Notes: generated by a model not told the origin, from the sequence alone. DNA of 64,000 nt from Kitasatospora sp. NBC_01266 (GCF_036242395.1 NZ_CP108458.1:868001-932000); one strand, 5' to 3'; positions 9,724-19,313 are shown, counted from the first letter of the stretch. Numbers and translations are program-made.

Positions 9724-10122
9724 ATGAACCAGCGTCAGGACGCCGAGCCCAACGAACCCGTCCCGACCGGACAGCTGCTGGTCCCCGTCCGGTCGGGTCC
9801 GCTGGGCCACACGCCCCGCTTCTTCCGCAGCCCGCTCGGTGCCCGCACCGCGGTCGCCTTCAGCACCGAGCAGCGCCTCACCGAGGTGCTCGGCGCCGAC
9901 CAGCCCTGGATCACCCTGGCCGAGCCCGCGCTGCGCGCGCTGGCCGAGCCGCTGGGGATCACCGCGCTCACCGTCGACCCGCGGGTGGCCGCCCCCGGGC
10001 CGTCGCCGCTGCCGACCCGACTGCCGGCCCCGTCGCCGCTGCCGGCCCCGCTGCCGGTGCCGACCCCGCTGCCCCTGGCCCGCGCCCCGCGCCCGCCGCG
10101 CAGCCTCGGCCGCGCCGCCTGA
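9724..10122 (+). CDS. SAV_915-family protein
   Basis: 132 aa, ATG with GGAGG 7 nt upstream. The first ~95 residues carry a small domain (VPVRSGPLGHTPRFFRSPLG, TAVAFSTEQRLTEVLG, PWITLAEPALRALAEPLGI) typical of the streptomycete SAV_915 family, related to SseB-like proteins. Function unknown. The last ~40 residues are a Pro/Leu/Ala low-complexity tail. It sits alone between the two kdp operons and is followed by a strong hairpin. Confidence 0.72.
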   Translation: MNQRQDAEPNEPVPTGQLLVPVRSGPLGHTPRFFRSPLGARTAVAFSTEQRLTEVLGADQPWITLAEPALRALAEPLGITALTVDPRVAAPGPSPLPTRLPAPSPLPAPLPVPTPLPLARAPRPPRSLGRAA

Positions 10123-10140
10123 CGGCGCACCCCCAAGACC

Positions 10141-10184
10141 CCTCCGGGCGGTCGCCGGCTCCTCCCCGGGCGACCGCCCGGAGG
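10141..10184. terminator. Strong hairpin after the SAV_915-family gene
   Basis: A perfect 16-bp stem (10141-10156 with 10169-10184) and a 12-nt loop, followed by AGCGCTGTTT. It separates this gene from the second kdp operon. Confidence 0.75.
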
Positions 10185-10243
10185 AGCGCTGTTTCCACCC
10201 GTCCCGTGCCCTTGTGGTTCCACCCTGCTCAATCGAGGCCCCC

Positions 10244-10333
10244 ATGAGCGTCGAGAACGCCGTCGGCCTGGTGATCGCGGCAGCCCTGATCGGCTACCTG
10301 ATCCTGGCCCTGAAGCACCCGGAGAAGTTCTGA
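10244..10333 (+). CDS. kdpF: K+-transporting ATPase subunit KdpF (system 2)
   Basis: 29 aa: [20 protein letters not shown] then LALKHPEKF. Clearly a paralogue of the first KdpF. Its stop overlaps the next ATG (TGATG), but the next gene here is kdpB, not kdpA. Confidence 0.88.
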   Translation: MSVENAVGLVIAAALIGYLILALKHPEKF

Positions 10334-12483
10334 TGTCCGCCGCAGCTCCGGCCAGGCCGGACACCGACTCCGTGATCCCGCCCCCGCCCACCGGCCCGCG
10401 CCGGGTGGGGGCCGGCGTGCTCGACCCCAAACAGCTCTGGCGCGCCCTGCCCGAGGCGCTGCGCAAGCTCAACCCGGTGACCCTGGTGCGGAATCCGGTG
10501 ATGTTCGTCACCGAGGTCGGCGCCGCGCTCACCACCGTGCTGGCCGCCCGTCACCCCTCGCTCTTCGGTCTGCTGATCACCGGGTGGCTCTGGCTGACCG
10601 TGGTCTTCGCCAACCTCGCCGAGGCGGTGGCGGAGAGCCGGGGCAAGGCCCAGGCCGACACACTGCGCCGCACCCGGCAGCAGACCACCGCCCGCCGGCT
10701 GACCGGCTGGCCCGGCAGCACCGCCGAGGAGTCGGTGGCCGCCGGTCAACTCCGGCGCGGCGACCACGTGGTGGTCGAGGCCGGGGAGTTGATCCCGGGC
10801 GACGGCGACGTGGTCGAGGGCGTGGCGAGCATCGACGAGTCCGCGATCACCGGTGAGTCCGCCCCGGTGATCCGCGAGTCCGGCGGCGACCGCAGCGCGG
10901 TGACCGGCGGCACCCGGGTGCTCTCCGACCAGGTGATGGTCCGGATCACCCAGGAGCCGGGCGACAGCTTCCTGGACCGGATGATCTCCCTGGTCGAGGG
11001 CGCCAACCGGCAGAAGACGCCGAACGAGCTGGCCCTCAACCTGCTGCTGACCATGCTGACCTTCGTCTTCCTGCTGGCAGTCGTCACGCTGCAGCCGATG
11101 GCGGTCTTCTCCAAGCACTACAACGTGGCCGCCCACAACACCGCCGTGCTGAACGGCGACGGCGTCACCGGGATCGTGCTGGTCTCGCTGCTGGTCTGCC
11201 TGATCCCCACCACGATCGGCGCGCTGCTCTCCGCGATCGGTATCGCGGGCATGGACCGGATGGTGCAGCGCAACGTGCTGGCGATGTCCGGCCGGGCCGT
11301 GGAGGCGGCCGGCGACGTCAACACCCTGCTGCTGGACAAGACCGGCACCATCACCTTCGGCAACCGGCAGGCCTCGGCGTTCCTGCCGGTGGGCGAGGTC
11401 GCGCAACGGCGCCTGGCCGAGGCCGCGCTGCTCTCCAGCCTGGCGGACGAGACGCCCGAGGGCCGCTCGATCGTCTCCTTCGCCTACAACCACTACGAGT
11501 TGACGGAGCGTCAGGAGGAGGATGCGGCCTTCGTACCGTTCAGCGCCACCACCCGGATGTCCGGGGTGGACCTCCCTGACGGCAACTGCCTGCGCAAGGG
11601 CGCGGCAACCGCCGTGGCCGACTGGGTGCGCGAGCGCGGCGGCGAGGTGCCGCCCGCGCTGGGCGCCGCCGTGGACCAGGTCTCGGCGGCCGGCGGCACC
11701 CCGCTGGCGGTGGCCGAGCACGACGACTCCGGCGCACCGGCCCGGGTGCTGGGCGTGATCCACCTCAAGGACGTGGTCAAGCCCGGCCTCAAGGAGCGGT
11801 TCGACGAGCTGCGCCGGATGGGGATCCGGACCGTGATGATCACCGGCGACAACCCGGTGACCGCCAAGGCGATCGCCGCCGAGGCCGGTGTGGACGACTT
11901 CCTGGCCGAGGCCACCCCCGAGGACAAGCTCGCGCTGATCAAGAAGGAGCAGGCGGGCGGCCACCTGATCGCGATGACCGGGGACGGCACCAACGACGCG
12001 CCGGCCCTCGCCCAGGCGGACGTCGGAGTGGCGATGAACACCGGCACGTCGGCCGCCAAGGAGGCCGGCAACATGGTCGACCTCGACTCCGACCCGACGA
12101 AGATCATCGAGATCGTCGAGATCGGCAAGCAACTGCTGATCACCCGAGGGGCGTTGACCGCCTTCTCGATCGCCAACGACATCGCCAAGTACTTCGCGAT
12201 CCTGCCCGCCATGTTCGGCGCGGTCTACCCGAGCCTGCACACGCTGGACATCATGCACCTGCACTCGCCGATGTCCGCGATCCTGTCCGCCGTCATCTTC
12301 AACGCGGTGGTGATCGTGGCGCTGATCCCGCTCGCGCTGCGCGGCGTGCGCTACCGCCCCGCCAGCGCCTCGGCGCTGCTCACCCGCAACCTGTGGGTGT
12401 ACGGGCTGGGCGGCGTGCTGGTGCCGTTCGTCGCGATCAAGTTGATCGACCTGTGCTTCGTTCAGTTCATCCCGGGGATCTGA
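10333..12483 (+). CDS. kdpB: K+-transporting P-type ATPase subunit KdpB (system 2)
   Basis: 716 aa, the second KdpB. TGES at 173-176, phosphorylated D335 in [18 protein letters not shown] and [17 protein letters not shown] are all intact, so it should be an active ATPase. It resembles system 1 KdpB along its whole length. It differs by a longer Pro-rich N-terminus and an insertion near 258-278 ([21 protein letters not shown]) facing the outside between two helices. Directly coupled to kdpF. Confidence 0.95.
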   Translation: MSAAAPARPDTDSVIPPPPTGPRRVGAGVLDPKQLWRALPEALRKLNPVTLVRNPVMFVTEVGAALTTVLAARHPSLFGLLITGWLWLTVVFANLAEAVAESRGKAQADTLRRTRQQTTARRLTGWPGSTAEESVAAGQLRRGDHVVVEAGELIPGDGDVVEGVASIDESAITGESAPVIRESGGDRSAVTGGTRVLSDQVMVRITQEPGDSFLDRMISLVEGANRQKTPNELALNLLLTMLTFVFLLAVVTLQPMAVFSKHYNVAAHNTAVLNGDGVTGIVLVSLLVCLIPTTIGALLSAIGIAGMDRMVQRNVLAMSGRAVEAAGDVNTLLLDKTGTITFGNRQASAFLPVGEVAQRRLAEAALLSSLADETPEGRSIVSFAYNHYELTERQEEDAAFVPFSATTRMSGVDLPDGNCLRKGAATAVADWVRERGGEVPPALGAAVDQVSAAGGTPLAVAEHDDSGAPARVLGVIHLKDVVKPGLKERFDELRRMGIRTVMITGDNPVTAKAIAAEAGVDDFLAEATPEDKLALIKKEQAGGHLIAMTGDGTNDAPALAQADVGVAMNTGTSAAKEAGNMVDLDSDPTKIIEIVEIGKQLLITRGALTAFSIANDIAKYFAILPAMFGAVYPSLHTLDIMHLHSPMSAILSAVIFNAVVIVALIPLALRGVRYRPASASALLTRNLWVYGLGGVLVPFVAIKLIDLCFVQFIPGI

Positions 12484-12491
12484 GGCTGACC

Positions 12492-13418
12492 ATGACTCGA
12501 CTGCCCGTGTGGCTCTCACAACACCTGGCCGCGCTCAGGGTCGTGCTGGTGCTCACCCTGACCACCGGCCTGCTCTACCCGCTCGGCATGACGGCGCTCG
12601 CGCACATCCCGGGCCTGGCCGCCCCCGCCCAGGGTTCCGAACTCAAGGGCGCCGACGGCTCGATGGTCGGCAGCAGGCTGATCGGCCAGGCCTTCACCGA
12701 CGGCAAGGGCAACGCGCTGCCGCAGTACTTCCAGTCCCGCCCCTCGGACGCCGGAAGCGATGGGGGCACCTCCCAGCCGGAGGCTGGGGGAGGGTACGAC
12801 CCGACCGCCTCGGGTGCGAGCAACCTCGGCCCCGAGAACGTCGTGGACACCCTGGAGACGGGCAACGACCCGAAGACCTTCAAATCGAGCCTGCTCACCC
12901 AGGTCTGCTCGCGCAGCGCGGCCGTCGGCGCCCTGGAACACGTGGACGGCTCCCGCCCGTACTGCACCCCGGACGGGGTGGGCGCCGTGCTCGGCGTCTA
13001 CTACACCGGCGGGACCAGCGGGACGGTCAGCAAGGTGGTCAGCCTCAACCAGGCCTGCCCGGCCAAGCCGTTCCTGGCCGAGTACCAGGGCGTACCGGTC
13101 GGCTGCGCCACTCCCGGCGAGGACTACAGCGGCGCGGTGACCGTGCCGATCCGCGGCGACGCGCCCGCGCACCCCGTGGTGCCGGCCGACGCGGTCACCG
13201 CCAGCGGCAGCGGACTGGACCCGCAGATCAGCCCGGCCTACGCCGCGCTGCAGGTCCCCCGGATCGCCGGCCGGCGCCACACCAGCGAGCAGAACATCCG
13301 CACGCTGGTCGCCAAGTACACCACCGGACGAGCGCTCGGCATCCTCGGTGCGCCGGGCGTCGACGTGCTCGAACTCAACCTGGCCCTCGACCGCAGCTAC
13401 CCGAACCAGGGGGCCTGA
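12492..13418 (+). CDS. kdpC: Enlarged KdpC subunit with cysteine-containing insertion (system 2)
   Basis: 308 aa against 209 for system 1. N-terminal helix (about 13-38), GSRLIGQAF, YDPTASGASNLGP, VTASGSGLDPQISP and LELNLALD identify KdpC. Two insertions are visible by comparison with its own paralogue. A short DGGTSQPEAGGG stretch (about 90-101) is encoded by a palindromic repeat. A ~90-residue insertion (about 120-220) has four cysteines (139, 158, 189, 205), which could form disulfides outside the membrane. The ATG lies 8 bp after kdpB. Confidence 0.92.
   Translation: MTRLPVWLSQHLAALRVVLVLTLTTGLLYPLGMTALAHIPGLAAPAQGSELKGADGSMVGSRLIGQAFTDGKGNALPQYFQSRPSDAGSDGGTSQPEAGGGYDPTASGASNLGPENVVDTLETGNDPKTFKSSLLTQVCSRSAAVGALEHVDGSRPYCTPDGVGAVLGVYYTGGTSGTVSKVVSLNQACPAKPFLAEYQGVPVGCATPGEDYSGAVTVPIRGDAPAHPVVPADAVTASGSGLDPQISPAYAALQVPRIAGRRHTSEQNIRTLVAKYTTGRALGILGAPGVDVLELNLALDRSYPNQGA
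12761..12792. repeat. Palindromic streptomycete-type repeat inside kdpC2
   Basis: The segment begins TGGGGGCACCTCCCAGCC and ends GGCTGGGGGAG, an imperfect hairpin with a GGA loop. This arrangement (GGGGGCACCTCCC, variable stem, GGGGGAG) recurs as a dispersed small palindrome in streptomycete genomes. Here it is in frame and adds about 10-12 residues absent from the paralogous KdpC. Confidence 0.6.
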
Positions 13419-13421
13419 CCC

Positions 13422-15074
13422 GTGATCGCCCTGATGCAAGCCTTCCTCGTGATCGCCGTGGTGGTGGGACTGCACATCCCGCTCGGCGACTACCTGGCCC
13501 GCCAGCTCGACGGTGGCCGCCACCTCAAGATCGAACGGGTCCTCTACCGGGTCTGCGGCGTCGACCCGGACCGCGAACAGGACTGGAAGCACTACCTGCT
13601 GGCCCTGCTCGCCTTCACCGTGATGAGCATCGCTGCCCTCTTCGCGCTGCTCGTCGGCCAGGGCCACCTGCCCTGGTCGCGCGGGATCGGCGGGATGCCC
13701 TGGCGCACCGCGCTGCACACCGCGGTCAGCTTCACCACCAACACCAGCTGGCAGAACTACGTGCCGGAGACCGGCACCGGGCACTTCGCGGTGATGGCGG
13801 GCCTGGGGGTGCAGGCCTTCGCCTCGGCGGCGGTCGGCATCTGCGCGGCGCTCGCGCTGATCCGCGGCCTGGTCCGGCACGGCACCGAGGAGTTGGGCAA
13901 CTTCTGGGTCGACCTGATCCGCACCATCGGGCGGGTGCTGGTGCCGCTCGCGGTGGTGGCCGGCCTGCTGCTGATCGGGCTCGGCGTCGAGCAGAACCTG
14001 GGCGGCAACCACACCATCACCACCCTGACGGGTGCTCAGAAGACGCTGATCGGCGGCCCGGTGGGCTCCTGGGAGCCGGTCAAGCTCTTCTCCGGTGACG
14101 GCGGCGGCTTCTTCAACGCCAGCAGCGCACACCCGTTCGAGAACCCGAACGCGGTCAGCAACCTGATCGAGATCGTGCTGATGCTGCTGGTCCCGACCGC
14201 GTTCATCCGCACCTTCGGGCGGATGGTCGGCAGCCTGAAGCAGTCCTGGACGCTGCTCGCGGTGGTCGGCATCCTCTTCGGCCTGCTGCTGCTGGCGGCC
14301 TCGCTGGCCCAGCACTCGACCCACAGCCCGGTCGCGGCGGCGGTCGGCGGCCAGTACGAGGGCACCGAGACCCGCTTCGGGGTCCCCGGCAGCACGCTCT
14401 TCGGCGTCTCGGCCACCGCGAGCGCCGACGGCGCGGGTGGCGCGTCCTACGACAGCTTCTCCAGCCTGGGCGGCGGGGTGCTGCTGGCGGCCATGATGCT
14501 CGGCGAGATCGCCCCCGGCGGCACCGGCAGCGGCCTGTACGGCCTGCTGATCGCCGTGCTGATCGCGGTCTTCATCGGCGGCCTGATGGTCGGCCGCACG
14601 CCCGAGTACCTGCGCAAGCGGATCGGGCTCGGCGAGATGCGCTACGTGGTGATGTACGCGCTGGTGGCACCGACCGTGATCCTGGTCTGCTCGGCCGTCT
14701 CGGTGGGCCTGGGCCAGGACGGCGCGGCCGACATGGGCAACGCGGGGCCGCACGGCCTGACCGAGCTGATCTACGCCTACACCAGCAACACCCAGAGCAA
14801 CGGCAGCGCGATGTCCGGCTTCAACGGCGCGACCGACTTCCACAACGGTCTGATGGTGGTCGCCATGCTGCTCGGCCGCTACGTCCCGATCGCCTTCATC
14901 CTGGCGCTGGCCGGCAGACTGGCCAAGCAGCGCCCCGGCGTGGTGACGGCCGGCACGCTGCGCGCTTCCGGGGTCAACTTCATCACCCTGGCCACCGGCG
15001 CGGCGCTGATCCTGGCGCTGCTCAACTTCCTGCCGGCGCTGGCCCTCGGGCCGCTGGCGGAGGGGCTGATGTAG
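13422..15074 (+). CDS. kdpA: Divergent KdpA subunit with altered filter (system 2)
   Basis: 550 aa, GTG start 3 bp after kdpC2. Topology, [14 protein letters not shown] (361-374) and GRTPEYL identify KdpA. The pore loops differ from the canonical form: TNTSWQNY (106-113) for [20 protein letters not shown] (224-235) for GTNGGGFFNANS, ATASADGAGGASYDS in the third loop, and NTQSNGSAMSG in the fourth for [10 protein letters not shown]. Residues equivalent to E. coli T230 and N239 are Gly and Ser. It is probably still a cation-conducting subunit, but its affinity or selectivity may be changed. Last gene of its operon. Confidence 0.93.
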   Translation: MIALMQAFLVIAVVVGLHIPLGDYLARQLDGGRHLKIERVLYRVCGVDPDREQDWKHYLLALLAFTVMSIAALFALLVGQGHLPWSRGIGGMPWRTALHTAVSFTTNTSWQNYVPETGTGHFAVMAGLGVQAFASAAVGICAALALIRGLVRHGTEELGNFWVDLIRTIGRVLVPLAVVAGLLLIGLGVEQNLGGNHTITTLTGAQKTLIGGPVGSWEPVKLFSGDGGGFFNASSAHPFENPNAVSNLIEIVLMLLVPTAFIRTFGRMVGSLKQSWTLLAVVGILFGLLLLAASLAQHSTHSPVAAAVGGQYEGTETRFGVPGSTLFGVSATASADGAGGASYDSFSSLGGGVLLAAMMLGEIAPGGTGSGLYGLLIAVLIAVFIGGLMVGRTPEYLRKRIGLGEMRYVVMYALVAPTVILVCSAVSVGLGQDGAADMGNAGPHGLTELIYAYTSNTQSNGSAMSGFNGATDFHNGLMVVAMLLGRYVPIAFILALAGRLAKQRPGVVTAGTLRASGVNFITLATGAALILALLNFLPALALGPLAEGLM

Positions 15075-15119
15075 CGCCGCCCCGACGCCGATCAGGAGTT
15101 GACGCATCATCAGTTCAGC

Positions 15120-15152
15120 GGTGCGGGCCGCGGCTCAACCGCGGCCCGCACC
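15120..15152. terminator. Bidirectional terminator between kdpA2 and the YihY-type gene
   Basis: A perfect 14-bp stem (15120-15133 with 15139-15152) and a 5-nt loop, placed between convergent genes. The stop codon of the minus-strand gene (15135-15137) lies in the loop. Confidence 0.8.
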
Positions 15153-16010
15153 ACCCGGATCACCGCGCCCGCGGTGCGGCGAGATCTGCTCACGGGTGGA
15201 GTGCCAGCGCGAGCGCATCTGCTCGACCACGGTGTCCCACTGGCGGCGGATCTCGTCGTCGGGCGGCCGCTGCCCCCGGCGGATGTGGCCCAGTTCGTCG
15301 CTCACCTCCCGCCCAAGGGCTGCCGAGCCGACGATCACGAGCATCACGGCGAAGAGCGCCGAGATCATCGCGAAGACCGCGCCCACCACGCCGTAGCGGG
15401 TGGCGTAGGAGCTGAAGAGGTGCGGAAGGTAGACGCTCGCGCCCACCGCGTAGAACCCGATGAGGACCGCGGCGACCACACCGAACGGCAGCAGCTCCCG
15501 CCAGGCGATCCGCCGCGCGGAGAGCACCCGGCCGCTCCAGGCCAGGAACACCAGCGACACCGGCACCTCGGCGACGGCGGCGGCCACCCCGAGCCGTCCC
15601 CAGCCCAGGGCGGCCTGGAGCCAGCCGGTGACCGTCAGGTAGCCGGCGAGTCCGAGCACCCAGAGCAGGCCGTTCGTCGTGTTGCGTACGCTCAGCGGCT
15701 TGAGCTGCCAGGTCTGCTCGAACAGCCGCTGGGACGCCCGGGTGAAGCTCAGCACCGAGATCACCAGGAAGAGCGTGCCGACCACGCTCAGGCTGGTGCC
15801 CGCCTCCGACCCGAACAGCTGCCGGACCGCCTGGGCACCGCCGCCGGTGAGGCCGTAGCGGTTGATGATCCGGCCCGCCAGGTCCTGGTGCCCGAGTTGG
15901 GCCAGCACGGCGCTGCCGAGGATCGCGAGCGGGACCAGCGCGGTCAGCGCGCTGGAAGCCAGGGCCATCGAGCGGTCGAAGCCCACGATGGTCTGGAAGC
16001 GGCTGACCAC
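15135..16010 (-). CDS. YihY/BrkB-family inner membrane protein
   Basis: About 291 aa with six hydrophobic segments and the family pattern of an early DR-AL-ASSALTALVPL stretch, FTRASQRLFEQTW and GxLWVLGL. Members were once called RNase BN, but they are membrane proteins of unknown function. The C-terminus is a basic cytoplasmic tail. The start is uncertain: the GTG at 16010 has no ribosome site, and coding-like sequence continues upstream (TFWLRPAFALRV) without a standard start codon. Confidence 0.78.
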   Translation of the reverse strand: MVSRFQTIVGFDRSMALASSALTALVPLAILGSAVLAQLGHQDLAGRIINRYGLTGGGAQAVRQLFGSEAGTSLSVVGTLFLVISVLSFTRASQRLFEQTWQLKPLSVRNTTNGLLWVLGLAGYLTVTGWLQAALGWGRLGVAAAVAEVPVSLVFLAWSGRVLSARRIAWRELLPFGVVAAVLIGFYAVGASVYLPHLFSSYATRYGVVGAVFAMISALFAVMLVIVGSAALGREVSDELGHIRRGQRPPDDEIRRQWDTVVEQMRSRWHSTREQISPHRGRGDPGGAGRG

Positions 16011-16279
16011 GCGCAGCGCGAAGGCCGGGCGCAGCCAGAAGGTCAGCGTTCTGGTGAGGCGCTCGCGCGTGATGTGAGCCGTCCCGGCCTCCTCGACTCC
16101 TGTGGCTCCGGGCCGGCTCCCGCAGCTTGGTGGCGGGGCGAGCCTAACGTGACGGCCCCTCAGCGGACCGCTACGACGCGGAGTGCGCCCCCGCGGGAGG
16201 CCTGATACCGACCGGTTGATCTACAGTGCACAGGTCAGTTTTCCGTCACCCCGGTGACTTGAGGAGGGAATCGCAAGCC

Positions 16280-18226
16280 ATGGCGGCTGAGACGTTTGAG
16301 TTCCAGGTGGAAGCTCGTCAACTCCTGCAGATGATGATCCACTCGATCTACTCGAACAAGGACGTGTTCCTGCGCGAGCTGGTCTCCAATGCCTCCGACG
16401 CGCTGGACAAGCTGCGCCTGGAGGCCCTGCGCGACGACGCCCTGGGCGCGGACGTGTCCGACCTGCACATCGCGATCGAGGCCGACCAGGAGACCCGCAC
16501 GCTGACGGTGCGCGACAACGGCATCGGCATGTCGTACGACGAAGTGGTCAAGCTCATCGGGACGATCGCCAACTCCGGCACCGCGTCGTTCCTGCGGGAG
16601 CTGAAGGAGGCCAAGGAGGCGGGCGCCGCCGAGGGCCTGATCGGGCAGTTCGGCGTCGGCTTCTACTCCTCCTTCATGGTGGCCGACGAGGTCGAACTGC
16701 TGACCCGGCGGGCCGGCGAGAGCGAGGGCACCCGGTGGACCTCCACCGGCGAGGGCACCTACACGATCGAGACGGTGGCCGAGGCGCCGCAGGGCACCAC
16801 GGTGACGCTGCGCCTCAAGCCCGTGGACACCGAGGACGGGCTGCACGACTACACCGCGTCCTGGAAGATCCGCGAGATCGTCAAGCGGTACTCGGACTTC
16901 ATCACCTGGCCGGTCCGGATGGTCCCCGAGGCCGCCGCGCAGCCGCAGGGCGCGGGCGACGGCGAGGGTGAAGGCGAGGGTGGCGCCGACGCCCCGCGCG
17001 AGCCGGAGACGCTCAACTCGATGAAGGCGCTGTGGGCGCGCTCGCGCGACGAGGTGTCCGACAGCGAGTACCACGAGCTCTACAAGCACATCAGCCACGA
17101 CTGGCAGGACCCGCTGGAGACCATCCGGCTGCAGGCGGAGGGCACCTTCGAGTACCAGGCCCTGCTCTTCATCCCCTCGCACGCGCCGCACGACCTGTTC
17201 ACCCAGGGCCACCAGCGCGGCGTGCAGCTCTATGTGAAGCGCGTCTTCATCATGGACGACTGCGAGGCGCTGCTGCCGAGCTACCTGCGGTTCGTCAAGG
17301 GCGTGGTGGACGCCCAGGACCTCTCGCTCAACGTGTCGCGCGAGATCCTGCAGCAGGACCGCCAGATCCAGATGATGTACCGCCGGCTGTCGAAGAAGGT
17401 GCTCTCCTCGGTCAAGGACATGATGGCCGGCGCCCCCGAGCGCTACGCCACGTTCTGGCGGGAGTTCGGCCGGGTACTCAAGGAGGGCCTGCTCGGCGAC
17501 TTCGAGAACCGCGACGCCATCCTCAACGTCTGCTCGTTCGCCTCGACGCACCACCAGGACGAGCCGACCACCCTGAAGCAGTACGTCGAGCGGATGAAGG
17601 ACGGGCAGGAGCACATCTTCTACCTGACCGGCGAGTCCCGGCAGGCCGTCGAGAACTCCCCGCACATGGAGGCGTTCCGGGCCAAGGGCATCGAGGTGCT
17701 GCTGCTGACCGACCCGGTCGACGAGGTGTGGGTGGAGGCGGTCCCCGCCTTCGACGGCAAGCAGCTGCGCTCGGTCGCCAAGGGCGAGGTCGACCTCGAC
17801 ACCGAGGAGGAGAAGCAGCAGGCCGCCGACGAGCGCGAGCAGCGCCAGCAGGAGTACGCGGCGCTGCTCGGCTGGCTGACCGAGCACCTGGGCGAGAACG
17901 TCAAGGAGGTGCGGCTCTCCTCGCGCCTGACCGTCTCGCCGGCCTGCATCGTCTCGGACACCCACGACGTGACCCCGGCGCTGGAGAGCATGTACCGCGC
18001 GATGGGCCAGGAGGTTCCCCGGGTCAAGCGGATCCTGGAACTGAACCCGGGCCACGCGCTGGTCAGCGGCCTCAACAAGGCGCACGGCGAGCGCGGCGGC
18101 GCGGCCGACCTCGCCGAGACCGGTGAACTCCTCTACGGCATGGCGCTGCTGGCCGAAGGCGGCGAGCTGGGCGACCCGGCGCGATTCGTCAAGCTGGTGG
18201 CGGACCGTCTGGAGCGCACGCTCTAG
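16280..18226 (+). CDS. htpG: Molecular chaperone HtpG (bacterial HSP90)
   Basis: 648 aa, ATG with GAGGAGGG 11 nt upstream; an in-frame GTG further upstream lacks a ribosome site. The N-terminal GHKL ATPase has [28 protein letters not shown] and GQFGVGFYS. The middle domain has [14 protein letters not shown] and [10 protein letters not shown]; a complete C-terminal dimerisation domain follows. An acidic Gly/Glu-rich linker (about residues 227-248) joins the first two domains. It uses ATP to remodel client proteins in the cytoplasm. Stands alone with its own terminator. Confidence 0.96.
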
Positions 18227-18236
18227 TCGACCGGCC

Positions 18237-18283
18237 TCGGGGCCGACAACCCGCCACGCGCCGTGGCGGGTTGTCGGCCCCGA
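18237..18283. terminator. htpG terminator
   Basis: A perfect 22-bp stem (18237-18258 with 18262-18283) closed by a 3-nt loop, starting 10 nt after the htpG stop. No T tract. Confidence 0.85.
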
Positions 18284-18309
18284 CGCGTCTCCGGCGGGCG
18301 CCGCGCCTC

Positions 18310-18367
18310 TTGACAGCTTGTCGGGTCAGCGTCACGCTCCCTGGGATGGTTAGGAAAAGTTCCTAAC
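18310..18367 (+). promoter_or_regulatory. Promoter and operator of the secreted lyase-like gene
   Basis: TTGACA at 18310-18315 is a good -35. Downstream, GTTAGGAA-AAG-TTCCTAAC (18349-18367) is a perfect 8-bp inverted repeat ending 20 nt before the ribosome site. An operator placed at or after the transcription start fits repression of an exoenzyme gene. The regulator is not identified. Confidence 0.65.
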
Positions 18368-18403
18368 TTGACTCCCAACGTGGCCCTGGAAGGAGTCGAC
18401 CTG

Positions 18404-19276
18404 ATGACCCGCCAACTCCACCGCCGTCCAGCCTCACTGACCCTGGCAGCAGCCCTCGCCCTCGCCCTCACCGCGACCTGCACCGCCGCCGCGAGCGCCG
18501 CCCCCAGCACCACGGCGCCCGCCTGGACCGGCCAGTTCACCGGCTATCCAGGCAGCGGCTGGCAACACGCCTGGGGCGTGGCCCGCACCGGCGCCTGGGG
18601 CGCCGCCGACCTCGCCGAGGCCGGCGACCCGACGGCACCCGGCGGCGGCTCGGCGCTGCGCGTCACCTACGGCAAGGGCTCCTCCGCCAACAGCTGCTCC
18701 GACTGCCCCACCCCCGGCGGCGGGCAGTTCTACACCGACCTGACCGCGATGGGCCTCGCCCCGCTGAAGAACTCCACCACCCTGGACCTCAAGTACCACC
18801 TCAAGTTCCCCGCCGGCACCGACTGGGGCAAGGCCGGCAAGCTGCCCGGACTCTACGGCGGCACGATCGGCCAGGAGTCCGGCGGCAACCACGGCAACGG
18901 CTGGTCCACCCGCTACATGTGGCGCGGCGCGAACGGCGTCCCGGACAACGGCGAGGTCTACCTCTACACCCCGACCGACTCCGGCCCCACCGGCTACGGC
19001 GTGGACGAGGGGCTGGGCCGCTGGCAGTGGCCCGCCGACGGCGCCTGGCACACCGCGGAGCAGCTGGTGAACCGCGCCACCGGCGACGTGACGGTCTGGT
19101 TCGACGGCCGCCAGGTCTACCTCGGCAAGGGCATCGCCTCCGGGATCAAGGGCATCCCGTTCTCCGGCATCCTCTTCTCCACCTTCTACGGCGGCCACGA
19201 CACCAGTTGGGGGCCGCGCTCCACCCAGCACGCGTCCTTCGCCGACTTCTCCCTGGCGACCGGCGTCCAGCACTGA
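18404..19276 (+). CDS. Secreted polysaccharide-lyase-like protein (PL14/PL20 type)
   Basis: 290 aa. The ATG follows GGAAGGAG by 8 nt. Signal peptide with two arginines early, a hydrophobic core and an ASAAPS cleavage region near residue 35. The mature part is a beta-jelly-roll protein with KLPGLYGG, WSTRYMWR, VYLYTP, RWQWPADGAWH, VWFDGRQVY and FSTFYGGHDTSWGP, the pattern of alginate/glucuronan lyase-like proteins. Probable role: cleaving uronic-acid polysaccharides outside the cell. Catalytic residues were not assigned, and a non-enzymatic binding protein is possible. Preceded by a palindromic operator. Confidence 0.65.
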   Translation: MTRQLHRRPASLTLAAALALALTATCTAAASAAPSTTAPAWTGQFTGYPGSGWQHAWGVARTGAWGAADLAEAGDPTAPGGGSALRVTYGKGSSANSCSDCPTPGGGQFYTDLTAMGLAPLKNSTTLDLKYHLKFPAGTDWGKAGKLPGLYGGTIGQESGGNHGNGWSTRYMWRGANGVPDNGEVYLYTPTDSGPTGYGVDEGLGRWQWPADGAWHTAEQLVNRATGDVTVWFDGRQVYLGKGIASGIKGIPFSGILFSTFYGGHDTSWGPRSTQHASFADFSLATGVQH

Positions 19277-19313
19277 CCTGGCCTGGTACGGGTGGCCCTG
19301 TCGACTCCTGCGG

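Noticed and set aside
12516..15110. 864-aa open frame on the minus strand
   Set aside because: Antisense shadow of kdpC2 and kdpA2, low-complexity sequence, no ribosome site.
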